64,000 nucleotides of DNA from CAVPCZ01 sp963779225 (lineage in GTDB: Bacteria > Bacteroidota > Ignavibacteria > UBA10030 > UBA6906): contig CAVZWW010000002.1 of assembly GCA_963779225.1 (NCBI GenBank), forward strand, positions 186,001 to 250,000, read 5' to 3'. This document shows positions 26,477-35,031 of the stretch, in pieces. Under the pieces are notes generated by a model. It made no database searches and had not been told where the DNA came from. It worked only from the letters and a program-made list of their open reading frames with translations. The translations under genes were made by a program, and so were the position numbers. How positions within the stretch are numbered: the first letter of the stretch is position 1; each line of letters starts with the position of its first letter.

Positions 26477-26831
26477 TGAAGAACGCTCCGCGTAGTAAAA
26501 TGTTCGATTTCATGAGGGCGAAAGCGTCCCTCACGGTGGTTCGACCGGCAGCATTCGAACGTGCGTCATGGCAGCCCGGGTGTGCAGGACCCTGAGAGCA
26601 CGCCTGTATGGTTCGACCGTGCGTCGTGGCAGCCCGGGTGTGCAGGACCCTGAGAGCACGCCTGTATGGTTCGACCGTGCGTCGTGGCAGCCCGGGTGTG
26701 CAGGACAATGCTGCATCTGTAGTATGATAACACCGAAGGCCCCGACGGAGTTCGCCGAAAGCACCAGGATCTGGAGATGCTGCTCAGAGTATCAAGAGCC
26801 GGGGCGCGACGGGGAGACACGGCGGGACCGG
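26477..26831. other. Noncoding gap with tandem repeat
   Basis: 355 bases between msrA and the MBL-fold gene. Open frames here are short and arise only because the repeat unit lacks stops. Apart from the 58-bp repeat at 26560-26706 I see no gene, no tRNA and no convincing promoter. Confidence 0.6.
26560..26706. repeat. 58-bp tandem repeat, about 2.5 copies
   Basis: Copies start at 26560, 26618 and 26676. The third stops after 31 bases. The first copy differs at one position (CGTGCGTCAT against CGTGCGTCGT). The unit contains GCAGCCCGGGTGTGCAGGA and ends with GGTTCGAC, and an isolated GGTTCGAC also occurs at 26538. The 58-bp period is not a multiple of three, so it is not a coding repeat. Confidence 0.92.
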
Positions 26832-27659
26832 TTATGGAAGTCCTGGTTCAACAGAGACAATCGGGCATGGCTCGCTGCGCGGACTTGCATGCAGGCGGGT
26901 GTCCGGAAGGCCCGCGCTATGGAGTGTCTTTTCCATGGATGCCAGCGCCAGCGCCGGGGTATTACATTCCCTACTGAGATGGGCCAGCACAATCGTCTGC
27001 GGCGGGGTGCCTGCGTGTCCCAGTATATCCGTAACAAAACGCCCGGACTGTTCATTGGAGAGATGACCGATCTCCCGGATCCGTTGCTTCAGCCATTCAG
27101 GCCGGCGGGATAATTCAAGCATCTGCGGATCGTGATTGGATTCGATGACCACTGCATGTGCGCCCGCAAATCGTTTGGAGAGTCCTTCCGGCGGGTAGCC
27201 GAGATCGGTCGCCAGTGCAACGGTGCTCCGTCCGATCAGGGTCTCATGATGAACGAGATAGCCGAAGCATCCTCCGGAAGCATCGTGCGGAACGGCAAAC
27301 GCTTCGACATCGAACCCATCGACGGCTGCGGCATGGCCATCCATTTCTCTGAGCAGTCCCCTGTCGCGTGCCCTGCGGGCTGATGCGTAGCGCTTCGCGA
27401 GATCTCCGGCGACGGATGAGGGACAGATGACGGGGATCTGGAAATCCAGCAGCCGGCGGAGCGTTTCCGGCTGAACATGGTCGCCGTGGGTATGGGTAAT
27501 GAGGACCCCGCCGATGGAACGAACGGTCAGGCCCACGTCCTGCAGGTGGCGACTGATGTAGCGGAGACTGAACCCGCAATCCACAAGCAGGCCGCGCCCG
27601 TCATTCCAGACAACGGTACAGTTACCCGCACTTGAACTTCCCAGCACACGAAGAAACAT
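26832..27659 (-). CDS. YycJ-like MBL-fold metallo-hydrolase
   Basis: 275 aa. The start MFLRVLGSSSAGNCTVV and the metal motif HTHGDH near residue 56 identify the YycJ/WalJ-type branch of the metallo-beta-lactamase fold. Later ligands are probably in AVPHDASG, ATDLGY and LAHLSRECN. Relatives are phosphodiesterases or nucleases linked to cell-wall and DNA metabolism. The usual family length is about 260 residues. Here the last 30 residues are Pro/Arg-rich and end in the noncoding gap. The RRM-protein gene lies 12 bases upstream on the same strand, so the two may be cotranscribed. Confidence 0.85.
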   Translation of the reverse strand: MFLRVLGSSSAGNCTVVWNDGRGLLVDCGFSLRYISRHLQDVGLTVRSIGGVLITHTHGDHVQPETLRRLLDFQIPVICPSSVAGDLAKRYASARRARDRGLLREMDGHAAAVDGFDVEAFAVPHDASGGCFGYLVHHETLIGRSTVALATDLGYPPEGLSKRFAGAHAVVIESNHDPQMLELSRRPEWLKQRIREIGHLSNEQSGRFVTDILGHAGTPPQTIVLAHLSRECNTPALALASMEKTLHSAGLPDTRLHASPRSEPCPIVSVEPGLP

Positions 27660-27671
27660 CCGTCCTCGGGA

Positions 27672-28064
27672 TTAGCTGCCGCGTTGTCCGCCCCGTCGCA
27701 CCGCGCCGGCCGGGAACCCGCCGCCTGCACGATGGGAGCTCCCTTTGCCGCTTCCTTTTCCACCCGGTTCATCGTCCTTGTGAACGCGACCGGCCTTCCC
27801 CGCCTGGCCTGGTTTGCCGGACTCAGGGGCATCCACTTCCTTGAGTGCCAGCGGATAATCGGTAAGTTTTTTCCCGCTAAGGCCCTGGATCGCCGCTTTT
27901 GCCTGTTCATCGTCGGACATGTCGATGAAGGCGAATCCGTCCGGCTTCCCCGAGATCTTGTCCATCCCGATCTTCACGGATGTCACTGCCCCGTACGCGC
28001 CGAAAAGTGCGCGCAGTTTGGTTTCGTCGATGTCGCGGGGAAGGTTGGCAACATGAATGTGCAT
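27672..28064 (-). CDS. RNA-binding protein with one RRM domain
   Basis: 130 aa. Residues 1-75 are an RRM: RNP2 is IHVANLP and the RNP1 position reads GFAFIDM (residues 43-49). The tail is Gly/Lys/Arg-rich (GKGSGKGSSHRAGGG, VRRGGQRGS), as in bacterial cold-shock-type RRM proteins found in Bacteroidota and cyanobacteria. It probably binds single-stranded RNA as a chaperone. AAGGAG precedes the ATG by six bases. Cotranscription with the downstream MBL gene is possible. Confidence 0.92.
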   Translation of the reverse strand: MHIHVANLPRDIDETKLRALFGAYGAVTSVKIGMDKISGKPDGFAFIDMSDDEQAKAAIQGLSGKKLTDYPLALKEVDAPESGKPGQAGKAGRVHKDDEPGGKGSGKGSSHRAGGGFPAGAVRRGGQRGS

Positions 28065-28089
28065 GGAGTACTCCTTGACTGATGAAACA

Positions 28090-28815
28090 TTAAGGAAGAG
28101 ATTCGTTACCGGGCATCTTGACCGGAGGCGGCATGAAGCCTACCACGGCACCCGCGCGTACGCGCGCGAGGTAAGGAGAAAGTGTCGTACCCGGCAATGT
28201 GCGGACGCCGTCTTCGATCCTGATCGGCCCGATGCCGGTTCCAGCACCGATGGTGCAGTTCGAGCCGATCTCGATGATCCCGTACCGGAACTTCCCGGCA
28301 CCTTCATATGCGTGCACGGTAAGTCGTGTGAATGCGCCGAGCAGAGTGTTATCACCGATGAACACCAGCTCGGGCCGGAAATGGTCCAACCAGACCATCT
28401 GCATGATCTCGACATTCTTCCCGATATGGGCGCCCATCCAGCGATAGAGGCGATTCTTGAGCGGGTTCCCCTTCATGACAAATGACACGGTCACCTGCAG
28501 AAGAACCAGAGCACGCCTCCAGAAAGGAAAATTCAGCACACGCCAGTTGATGGCATCCGGGTCTTCAGGTGCACCCAGTCCCGATATGGTGTAGTGACGC
28601 TGGACCGGCGTAAGAAACGCCTCAAGGCGAGATGCGCCGTCGACGGTATCGGGATCGATGGTGGTAAGCTCCACCCTTTTTCCGCGCGCGGTCTTTGAAA
28701 TATAGATCGACCGCTTTTTCCTACGCGCCTGTCTGATACCGCGGCGGATGATGTCAATAGTAACACCGCGCATGACCTCGTCAGGCGTGGACCCCCGTCC
28801 TTCGCTGCTGCTCAT
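28090..28815 (-). CDS. Hexapeptide-repeat acyltransferase-like protein
   Basis: 241 aa. The C-terminal 120 residues show left-handed beta-helix periodicity (IGKNVEIMQMVWLDHF, VFIGDNTLLGAFTRL, IEIGSNCTIGAGTGIG), as in acetyltransferases and serine O-acetyltransferase relatives. The N-terminal half is basic (ARRKKRSIYISK) and contains a hydrophobic helix near RALVLLQVTVSFVM, perhaps for membrane association. Substrate unknown. The family acts on sugars, amino acids or lipids. The gene overlaps the end of the DnaQ/GIY-YIG gene by 35 bases, so it is transcribed with it. Confidence 0.7.
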   Translation of the reverse strand: MSSSEGRGSTPDEVMRGVTIDIIRRGIRQARRKKRSIYISKTARGKRVELTTIDPDTVDGASRLEAFLTPVQRHYTISGLGAPEDPDAINWRVLNFPFWRRALVLLQVTVSFVMKGNPLKNRLYRWMGAHIGKNVEIMQMVWLDHFRPELVFIGDNTLLGAFTRLTVHAYEGAGKFRYGIIEIGSNCTIGAGTGIGPIRIEDGVRTLPGTTLSPYLARVRAGAVVGFMPPPVKMPGNESLP

Positions 28816-30250
28816 GGAATATGGCCTCCGCAGTTCCGCCGGCTTGCCGGAATGAAGCCGGCATCATCCGGATGTTTTTCCGGTTTGACGCGTTCATCAG
28901 ATACCGGTAGAGGATTTTATACGTATCATGGTCGAAGCGCTGTGCCGCAGACGGGTCGTGGCGTGTCCCGGCCTCGGAATACCGTGCTGTCGCAAGAAGA
29001 CACCAGTTGTCCACCACATAGACTTCACCTTCATTCACCACCGGATCCCGTTCTTCGATGAGGACCGGTCCGGCGAAGGGCCAGGCCTTCACGCGGCGGT
29101 TGCCGAAGGCAAGTTCCACCCGCCGGTTGTACGGCCCTGTTGCCTCCTCGCCGATGCAGGCGCCGTCGCACTGGTGGAGATGGTGGGCGAAACATGCCCC
29201 GCGGCCGCGCTCCAGCGCGAGCAAGCGATGACAGAGCCGGTGCTCGCGGGCAATCTTGTGCAGGAACAGTCCGGCCTGCTTTTTATATTTGAAGACACCG
29301 AGGATGGAGGTGGTCTCTTCGGTGGAAACGTGTTCGACTTCATCCAGGACAACGCTGAGGTACCCATCGCGCGTCAGAACGCCGCGTGCGAGAACCAGCA
29401 GGCGTGTGCGCCGGGACGCCGTGTTGTAGATAGGACGGAGTTCTTTGATGAGCGCCGATTCGAGCAACAGGGCCCCGAGCTCCCCCGCCGTCCGCCGCAC
29501 TTCGACACGGTGGATGTTACGGCACATCTCCATTTCCTTGCCCGACTGACCGTCCGCGGAAAAATGCCCGAGCACACGGGAGCGGATGCTCTTGCTCTTC
29601 CCCACATACAGCAGCTCCCCCTGCGGACCGTAGAAGAGGTAGACTCCGGGCTCTTCAGGCAGCGCCGAGAGTTCTGCACGGTCCATCTGGGGCGGAAGTC
29701 GATTGTCTTTCAGTACGGTGCGAAATGCCTTTTCCAACCGTTCCGCAGGCTCGGTCGCCTGCACCTGTTCGAGAAACGCCTGGACGGCAAGAGCATCACC
29801 CAGGGCACGGTGGCGCGAATCGCATTGAATGCCATGCCGCGTGATGACACTGCTGAGATCATGGTGGCGGTGTTGCGGGTACAACGAACGCGAGAGTTTC
29901 ACCGTACAGAGACAGCGGGCGGTGAAGCCCCTGCCCAGGCGGGCGAACTCCCCCTTGACAAACGAATAGTCAAATCGCGCGTTGTGTGCCACGAACACGG
30001 CGCCCTCCAGAAGGTCATAGACCTCCCGCGCCACCTCGGCGAAGAGCGGGGCCCCGATCACATCCCGGTTCGAAATGCCGGTCAGCTGCTCGATGGTGGG
30101 ATGGATGGTGCACTCCGGATTCAGCAGCGTTTCGTAGATCCGCGGGGGCTTCCCGGGATCAAGGCGGACAATCCCGATCTCTATAATGCGCCCGTACAGG
30201 GCGCTCGTGCCGGTGGTTTCCACGTCCACAATGGCCAGAGGCTCGGTCAT
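28781..30250 (-). CDS. DnaQ-type 3'-5' exonuclease fused to GIY-YIG endonuclease domain
   Basis: 489 aa. Residues 1-170 are a DEDDh exonuclease like the DNA polymerase III epsilon subunit: VDVETTG (Asp8, Glu10), AHNARFDYSF, and HRALGDA near 145. From about residue 205 comes a GIY-YIG nuclease (PGVYLFYGPQGELLYVGKSKS), like the N-terminal half of UvrC or Cho. The C-terminal third is variable. The fusion is known in Actinobacteria and other phyla as a repair nuclease of unclear role. It overlaps dinB by ATGA, which strengthens a link to DNA-damage tolerance. Confidence 0.88.
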   Translation of the reverse strand: MTEPLAIVDVETTGTSALYGRIIEIGIVRLDPGKPPRIYETLLNPECTIHPTIEQLTGISNRDVIGAPLFAEVAREVYDLLEGAVFVAHNARFDYSFVKGEFARLGRGFTARCLCTVKLSRSLYPQHRHHDLSSVITRHGIQCDSRHRALGDALAVQAFLEQVQATEPAERLEKAFRTVLKDNRLPPQMDRAELSALPEEPGVYLFYGPQGELLYVGKSKSIRSRVLGHFSADGQSGKEMEMCRNIHRVEVRRTAGELGALLLESALIKELRPIYNTASRRTRLLVLARGVLTRDGYLSVVLDEVEHVSTEETTSILGVFKYKKQAGLFLHKIAREHRLCHRLLALERGRGACFAHHLHQCDGACIGEEATGPYNRRVELAFGNRRVKAWPFAGPVLIEERDPVVNEGEVYVVDNWCLLATARYSEAGTRHDPSAAQRFDHDTYKILYRYLMNASNRKNIRMMPASFRQAGGTAEAIFHEQQRRTGVHA

Positions 30251-31404
30251 GCCTGCCCCACATGGATCACCGCATCGCCGAATTTTGCACGGAGAGCATC
30301 GACGGCCTTCAGCACCTCTTCGCGCCGGTGGGTCCGCGGGTCCAGCGCGAGTTCAAGCTGCTCCCCCTCTTCGAAGTGGGAGAGCTGGACGCCCAGGAGC
30401 CGTACGGCCCGGCGGCGGTCGTAGGACGCGTAGAAGAGGTCTTTTATTGTGGCAAAGACCATCGCGTCGTGGTCCACCGGTTCCACCGTCCGGGCACGGG
30501 TGATGGTGTCAAAGTCGGCATAGCGCAGCTTGAGCTGTATGGTCCGCGCCCGCCAGCCATGGGCCCGGAGCCGGCCGCATACGTCTTCGACGAGCGCGTG
30601 GAGTTCCCGCTCGATGTCTGCGTGTTCTCGCAGATCCTCTGAAAATGTCTCCTCACGTCCGATGCTCTTCCGGACGTGACCCGTTTCCACCGCGTCGTTC
30701 CCGCCGCCATGGACCACATCGTGCAGCCACTCTGCGTGTGCGCCCAGGAGCCGGTGCATTTCGGGCAGGGTCAACCGTTGCAGGTCGGCCACCACGGCGA
30801 AGCCGCGGGAGACAAGAAACGCTTCGGTCTTGGTTCCGATCCCCGGGATGACACTGACGGGCAGCAGGGCGAGAAAACGTTCTTCTTCACCGGACGGTAC
30901 GACACATACCCCCGAAGGCTTCACCGTCCCCACGGCGATTTTGGCGATGGTCTTTGTCGTGGCAAGCGCAATCGAACAGGGAAGAGAAAACTCGTCGAGC
31001 ACCAGGCGCTGTAATGTCGGCAGGAAGGCCCCGAGATCGTGACCGTAGAGGTGTTCGCATCCGGTGAAGTCCAGATACATCTCGTCGATCGAAGCCCGCT
31101 CGACCACGGGGGCAATTTCACACATCCGGCGGTAGAGCCGGTCCGAAATCTCCCCGTACTCGTGATGCCGGCCCCGGACAACCGTGAGATGGGGGCAGAG
31201 GCGCAGGGCTTTCCCGGTGGGCATTGCCGAGCGCACGCCAAACGCCCGCGCTTCGTACGAGGCGGAGGCCACGACACCCCGGCCTTCCGGTGAACCACCC
31301 ACGACCACCGGTTTGCCGATGAGACGGGGATCTTTGATTCGTTCTACGGAAACGAAGTAGCAATCAAGGTCCAGATGGGCGATCTGATGGACGGGTGAGG
31401 TCAT
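30247..31404 (-). CDS. dinB: DNA polymerase IV (Y-family translesion polymerase)
   Basis: 385 aa. The metal sites are DLDCYFVSVE near the N-terminus and SIDEMYLDFTG near residue 103. LLPVSVIPGIGTKT is the helix-hairpin-helix. The last residues (LRAKFGDAVIHVGQA) lack an evident beta-clamp QL-rich tail, though QLELAL upstream could serve. The polymerase bypasses lesions with low fidelity. It is the first gene of a three-gene overlap chain with the DnaQ/GIY-YIG nuclease and an acyltransferase. I see no LexA-like palindrome immediately upstream. Confidence 0.94.
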   Translation of the reverse strand: MTSPVHQIAHLDLDCYFVSVERIKDPRLIGKPVVVGGSPEGRGVVASASYEARAFGVRSAMPTGKALRLCPHLTVVRGRHHEYGEISDRLYRRMCEIAPVVERASIDEMYLDFTGCEHLYGHDLGAFLPTLQRLVLDEFSLPCSIALATTKTIAKIAVGTVKPSGVCVVPSGEEERFLALLPVSVIPGIGTKTEAFLVSRGFAVVADLQRLTLPEMHRLLGAHAEWLHDVVHGGGNDAVETGHVRKSIGREETFSEDLREHADIERELHALVEDVCGRLRAHGWRARTIQLKLRYADFDTITRARTVEPVDHDAMVFATIKDLFYASYDRRRAVRLLGVQLSHFEEGEQLELALDPRTHRREEVLKAVDALRAKFGDAVIHVGQA

Positions 31405-31466
31405 GGGAGATAAGGATACCGAAGCAAGGTACGCACTTCCGGGCGAAAAGTCTACCGGCGCCTGAG

Positions 31467-31937
31467 CTAAGGAGTTGTCTGGTCAATGAAGGTCCCGGGA
31501 GATACGGGACGAATTTGACCGGCCGGGGGCAGGGCGAGCATGGCAAGAGCCGCCCGTACCCGGACGCGGTTGTATCGCTGCAGCATAATGGGATAGCCGT
31601 TGATAAGGAGATTCGCCGCCAGCAGAATAATCCAGTTTCCCTTACCGTGGAACGTGATGGACCACCAGGTGAGGGCGAGCATAGAGAGCGCCCCCACGAT
31701 GTGGCGGCCTTCGTACGATCTGGTGCGGCGCTCGTAGCGGATCAAGCTGCCGCCAAGGTCACCATGTGCCCGGGTGATGCGGGTGATGCCACGCCGACGA
31801 GAGACCAGGTCGCCGGAGGTGGGAAGGTAGCGCTTGTAGAAGCGAACTCCCAGCCGGCGATAGAAGCGACCGCCGTCAGCCAATTCAAAAGCCTTCGGTC
31901 GGAAGTACCAGGACCGAAAGTCAGACCAGATCTTCAA
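31467..31937 (-). CDS. CrtO-like membrane protein (glycosyl-diaponeurosporenoate acyltransferase family)
   Basis: 156 aa. A basic N-terminal half (residues 15-65, with FYRRLGVRFYKRYLP) precedes two hydrophobic segments (HIVGALSMLALTWWSITFHG and NWIILLAANLLINGYPI). The block NGYPIMLQRYNRVR is the family signature I know from staphylococcal CrtO and its many homologues in bacteria without staphyloxanthin. So the true substrate here is unknown. No carotenoid glycosyltransferase genes lie nearby. The C-terminal 20 residues are Pro-rich. Probably an inner-membrane acyltransferase. Confidence 0.65.
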   Translation of the reverse strand: MKIWSDFRSWYFRPKAFELADGGRFYRRLGVRFYKRYLPTSGDLVSRRRGITRITRAHGDLGGSLIRYERRTRSYEGRHIVGALSMLALTWWSITFHGKGNWIILLAANLLINGYPIMLQRYNRVRVRAALAMLALPPAGQIRPVSPGTFIDQTTP

Positions 31938-32135
31938 GAGAAACCCTCACCGTATTCTCCCGCACCGTGAACTGTCTCGGTATGTCGACACGGGGCGTAC
32001 CAAGGCTCCCGCGTGCCCTGGTGATGTTGGCTGGCCCGAGTCTTCTCTCGTCGCCAACGTCTTTTGCATTGCCCGAGAACCTGCGCTTAAGCCGGCACTG
32101 AACCGCCTTCGGGCCTACGACAGGCCGGCAAACAT

Positions 32136-32594
32136 CTAGGCACCATCGGGAATCTCCGGTTCGACAAGATGTGCCAACAGCGACAGCGATTCCTGCCACC
32201 CGAGGTAGCACAATTCGACGGGAATCACCGGCGGAAGCCCTTCCTGAACGATCTCGAGCTCGGTTCCGCAGGCAACCGTGTGCAGCGAGATCGTGACCTG
32301 CATCTCACCCGGCATGTTGGGATCTTCAAACCGGTCGGTGTACCTGATCTTCTCGTAGGGTGTGAGTTCAATGTACTTCCCACCGAAGGCATGACTCTTG
32401 CCTGTACTGAAATTCGTGAAGGACATACGATAGCCGCCGCCGGCGCGCGCGTCCATATGATGCACCTTACCGGTGAACCCGTGCGGGGGAATCCACTTGG
32501 ACATCGCATCGGGATCAAGGAATGCCCGGTACACACGTTCAGGCGATGCACGGAGCACGCGATGGAGGCGTACGGTGTTGGTGAGATTTGACAT
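32136..32594 (-). CDS. SRPBCC/AHSA1-type small ligand-binding protein
   Basis: 152 aa from ATG 32594. The frame is open to 32714 but crosses the terminator at 32650-32683. The opening VRLHRVLRASPERVYRAFLDPDAMSKW is the classical AHSA1/START-like motif. Later blocks (HMDARAGGGYRMSF, FEDPNMPGEMQVT, GWQESLSLLAHLVE) agree with that family. Such proteins bind hydrophobic ligands, and many are stress-related or coexpressed with ArsR-type regulators. No such regulator is seen here. It is flanked by two noncoding gaps of about 200 and 270 bases and seems to stand alone. Confidence 0.85.
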   Translation of the reverse strand: MSNLTNTVRLHRVLRASPERVYRAFLDPDAMSKWIPPHGFTGKVHHMDARAGGGYRMSFTNFSTGKSHAFGGKYIELTPYEKIRYTDRFEDPNMPGEMQVTISLHTVACGTELEIVQEGLPPVIPVELCYLGWQESLSLLAHLVEPEIPDGA

Positions 32595-32649
32595 CGTCGG
32601 GTTCTCCGGTGAAATTGGTTGTGCTTTGACAACGCGTCGCAGTAAAGAA

Positions 32650-32683
32650 AACCCGGATCCTCTGGTGAAGGAGGATCCGGGTT
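32650..32683 (-). terminator. Terminator of the LPP20 gene cluster
   Basis: AACCCGGATCCTC (32650-32662) pairs perfectly with 32671-32683. On the minus strand the stem is followed by TTCTTTACT, a U-rich tail. It probably ends transcription coming from the 32.9-36.5 kb genes. On the plus strand the tail is also T-rich, so it may work both ways. Confidence 0.7.
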
Positions 32684-32864
32684 CTTTCGTTCTTTGAAAA
32701 CGGAAATAGCCCAAACCGGAGCCGGCGGCCGTGCTGTGGGATCAGAGTCCGGCACGCACGAAGCGCGCATTTATGTATTCACGGCCGCCAGCCATCAACA
32801 ACAAACCACTGCCAGGCTGTGTCCGGGCTCCGGAAACCCGGCGGCCCGGTCAAGGAAGCGATCG

Positions 32865-33437
32865 CTACTTCCCTTGCCCCTTCTTCCAATCCTCGTATTT
32901 CTGGACTTCGGAGTCGAGGTCTTTGTATGCCTCCGAGGCGCGGAAGCGGGTGTACAGCTCGTTGTTCTTCTTGATCGCATCGAGCATCGCGGCGTTTGAG
33001 GCCCCAATCGGAAGTTCCATCATCACATAGGCGCGCCACATGTTCCCGTCTTTCAGGGTCTTCTGGTCTTTCATCCTGCTGCCGGTCAACGATGTGGAAA
33101 CGACCGTCTTGCTCGCCTGTGTAAACTGCTGGAGGAGCGTCGCCTGGTCACCGACACCGGTTTCTTCTTCGAATTTCTTCTGAAGAGCATTCACTTTGGT
33201 TTCCAGAATACGTCCGAGCTCCACCCTCGCACCGGCAGTGGCCTTATCCACGGCAAGCTGCATATCCTGCGACGCCTGGGAATTGGCCGCCCTGATGAAA
33301 TCCGCATCCTGCGGGGGCGCAGGATACCAGGCGGGGATGTCACCAGTCCCTGTGGCCTGCATGGTCTCAGGACTGCCGCCGCATCCCAGCAACGCCAGGA
33401 CAGACAGTGTCAATAGAGCAAACATCGTTGTGCGCAT
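32865..33437 (-). CDS. LPP20-family lipoprotein (FlgP-like)
   Basis: 190 aa from ATG 33437, with AGGAG just upstream. The lipobox is LALLGC (Cys18). A domain of about 110 residues follows, beginning with IPAWYPAPPQD and AASQDMQLAVDKATAGARVELGRIL. This matches the LPP20 fold shared by Helicobacter Lpp20 and Vibrio FlgP. The family forms outer-membrane rings or binds CsgG-like partners. The C-terminus is charged (YKDLDSEVQKYEDWKK). It is the last gene of a three-gene module with a second LPP20 protein and a WD40-CsgG protein. Confidence 0.8.
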   Translation of the reverse strand: MRTTMFALLTLSVLALLGCGGSPETMQATGTGDIPAWYPAPPQDADFIRAANSQASQDMQLAVDKATAGARVELGRILETKVNALQKKFEEETGVGDQATLLQQFTQASKTVVSTSLTGSRMKDQKTLKDGNMWRAYVMMELPIGASNAAMLDAIKKNNELYTRFRASEAYKDLDSEVQKYEDWKKGQGK

Positions 33438-33514
33438 CGTTGTGTCTCCTTCTCTGGTGGTAGATGGCCGGGGGATCGTCAACGCGGGGGTCCCCGGTGT
33501 GCATACAACAACTG

Positions 33515-35026
33515 CTATTCCGCGAGTGCCTTGTCCATTTCCGCTTTTGTCTGTTCGCCGATCTTTTTCCCCATTTTCTGAAGAAGGCGCGCCCCCGCCG
33601 TCTCATAGCTGGGACCGCCCTCCTTCTCGTTTTCGAGATTCACGCCGCCGAGGACCAATCCGCTTTTACAGTCGATGATCTTGATAACCGCGCGCCCGTT
33701 GCTGAAAAACATCTGGGGGTACGGGCTTGACCGCTCCTCCGCGGTGACCTGGCCGAGTATGGCCACATCGGCAATCGGCGCGAGAAGACGTGTGACGTCG
33801 TGATAGTTCGCCGAGGAGATCGCTCCCGTCACGGTCGCCTCAGGCACACTTCCGGTAACTTTCGATTCTTCGATCACCGTATAGCGGCTGTCCAGGAGGG
33901 ATTTCTGAATTTCTTGCTGTGCGGTCGATTGGGCGCGCGGTTTTCCCAGGTTCTGCTCCAGTATCCGGATTGCGACGGTGATGTTGGTGCGGCGCGTGAG
34001 AAGGAAGGTGAAATCCACAAAGGCGGAGGTCATGCAACGGGTGAGTTCCGGTGATTTCGCCGCAAGGGCGTCGGCTCCCTGCAGGAGCAGGGAGACCCGA
34101 ATGCGGTTTGTGGCTTCGCCTCCCTTGATTTCGTTCACCGGGACCGTAAATTCCCCCGCGGCATCGGTGCGCACGTCCTTCGGGACCACACCCGTTGCAG
34201 GAGCCACGACACTCACGGCGAGGAGGGCATTAGTGACGGGCACCGGACCGTGATCGCCGCGGAATGTCAGACGTCCGCGCAACGGCAGCGACAGTGCTTT
34301 GTTCCGTGAGGCAGCCTGTTTGTCACCGGCCAGCAGATGGAACTGCAGGCGGCCGAGGATGTCGCAGAACTGGCTCTGCAGGGCCGGGTACACGGGGGCC
34401 GAAGGCCCCGTCCCGTCCAGCGATGCGCTGATCGTGCGCTCGAGGGATGCCTCCGCGAGGCTGATCACCTTCATCGCCTCCAGGTACTGACCGCAAGCGG
34501 TGTAGGGATCATTCTGTTCTATGGCTTTGCGCCCCGCGAGATGGTACACCTGTGCGGAGGCAAACGCCTCTTCCATCCGTGCACGGAACCTGCGTTCGAC
34601 TTCGGCCTGCGCGATCGCCCCGTACGCATAGATGGTCTCTGCATCTTCATCGAACCACCGCTCGATAACGATGTCCTCCAGCGTCGCGGTGGTGATCTGT
34701 TCCGTTGTTGAGGCGTAGGCGTCGGTCAACGACATGTCCGAACCGGCCGCGGTTTCCTTGACGGTGCGTGCAACGGTATTCTGAATGCGCACCCGGATCT
34801 GCGACCCGATTTGCGCACGTGCCCGGCCTGCCGCTTTCTGCCAGTCATCGTCCGCGTTCCCTGTCGACTTTTCGCTGCCGAGCCCCTGGTACCAGCCGGG
34901 TCGCTGAGGCAGATTCGGGAGATTTTTGGCCCAGGCGGGCCGATCCTGTGCATGCAGCTGAACGGCGGTTGCCGTCAGCCCCAGAACCAGAAGCAAGAAC
35001 GCCGCATATCGTCTGTTGGTAGCCAT
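33515..35026 (-). CDS. LPP20 / CsgG-like outer-membrane protein (FlgT-like layout)
   Basis: 503 aa with an N-terminal signal peptide ending in VQLHAQ. The first 150 residues are LPP20-like (PAWAKNLPNLPQRPGWYQGLG, ending in AIAQAEVERRF). A beta-sandwich region in the middle (LTFRGDHGPVPVTNALLAVSV) looks like a carboxypeptidase-regulatory domain. The C-terminal 160 residues (ADVAILGQVTAEE, AVIKIIDCKSGLVLGG) have the alternating pattern of CsgG-type domains. Vibrio FlgT combines similar domains. The WD40-CsgG gene lies five bases upstream, so the two are cotranscribed. I infer a periplasmic or outer-membrane assembly role. Confidence 0.65.
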   Translation of the reverse strand: MATNRRYAAFLLLVLGLTATAVQLHAQDRPAWAKNLPNLPQRPGWYQGLGSEKSTGNADDDWQKAAGRARAQIGSQIRVRIQNTVARTVKETAAGSDMSLTDAYASTTEQITTATLEDIVIERWFDEDAETIYAYGAIAQAEVERRFRARMEEAFASAQVYHLAGRKAIEQNDPYTACGQYLEAMKVISLAEASLERTISASLDGTGPSAPVYPALQSQFCDILGRLQFHLLAGDKQAASRNKALSLPLRGRLTFRGDHGPVPVTNALLAVSVVAPATGVVPKDVRTDAAGEFTVPVNEIKGGEATNRIRVSLLLQGADALAAKSPELTRCMTSAFVDFTFLLTRRTNITVAIRILEQNLGKPRAQSTAQQEIQKSLLDSRYTVIEESKVTGSVPEATVTGAISSANYHDVTRLLAPIADVAILGQVTAEERSSPYPQMFFSNGRAVIKIIDCKSGLVLGGVNLENEKEGGPSYETAGARLLQKMGKKIGEQTKAEMDKALAE

Positions 35027-35031
35027 GGCGG

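Noticed and set aside
26560..26706. CRISPR array
   Set aside because: Copies are directly adjacent with no unique spacers, and no cas gene is nearby.
26457..26820. Short frames with repeated PGLPRRT-type peptides
   Set aside because: They arise from the 58-bp repeat read in different frames. The period is not divisible by three and there is no ribosome-binding site.
28928..30424. 498-codon plus-strand frame opposite the DnaQ/GIY-YIG gene
   Set aside because: No domain or start signal. Codon pattern explained by the minus-strand gene.
31921..32211. 96-codon minus-strand frame between the CrtO-like and SRPBCC genes
   Set aside because: Overlaps the CrtO-like start, has no family match and no ribosome-binding site.
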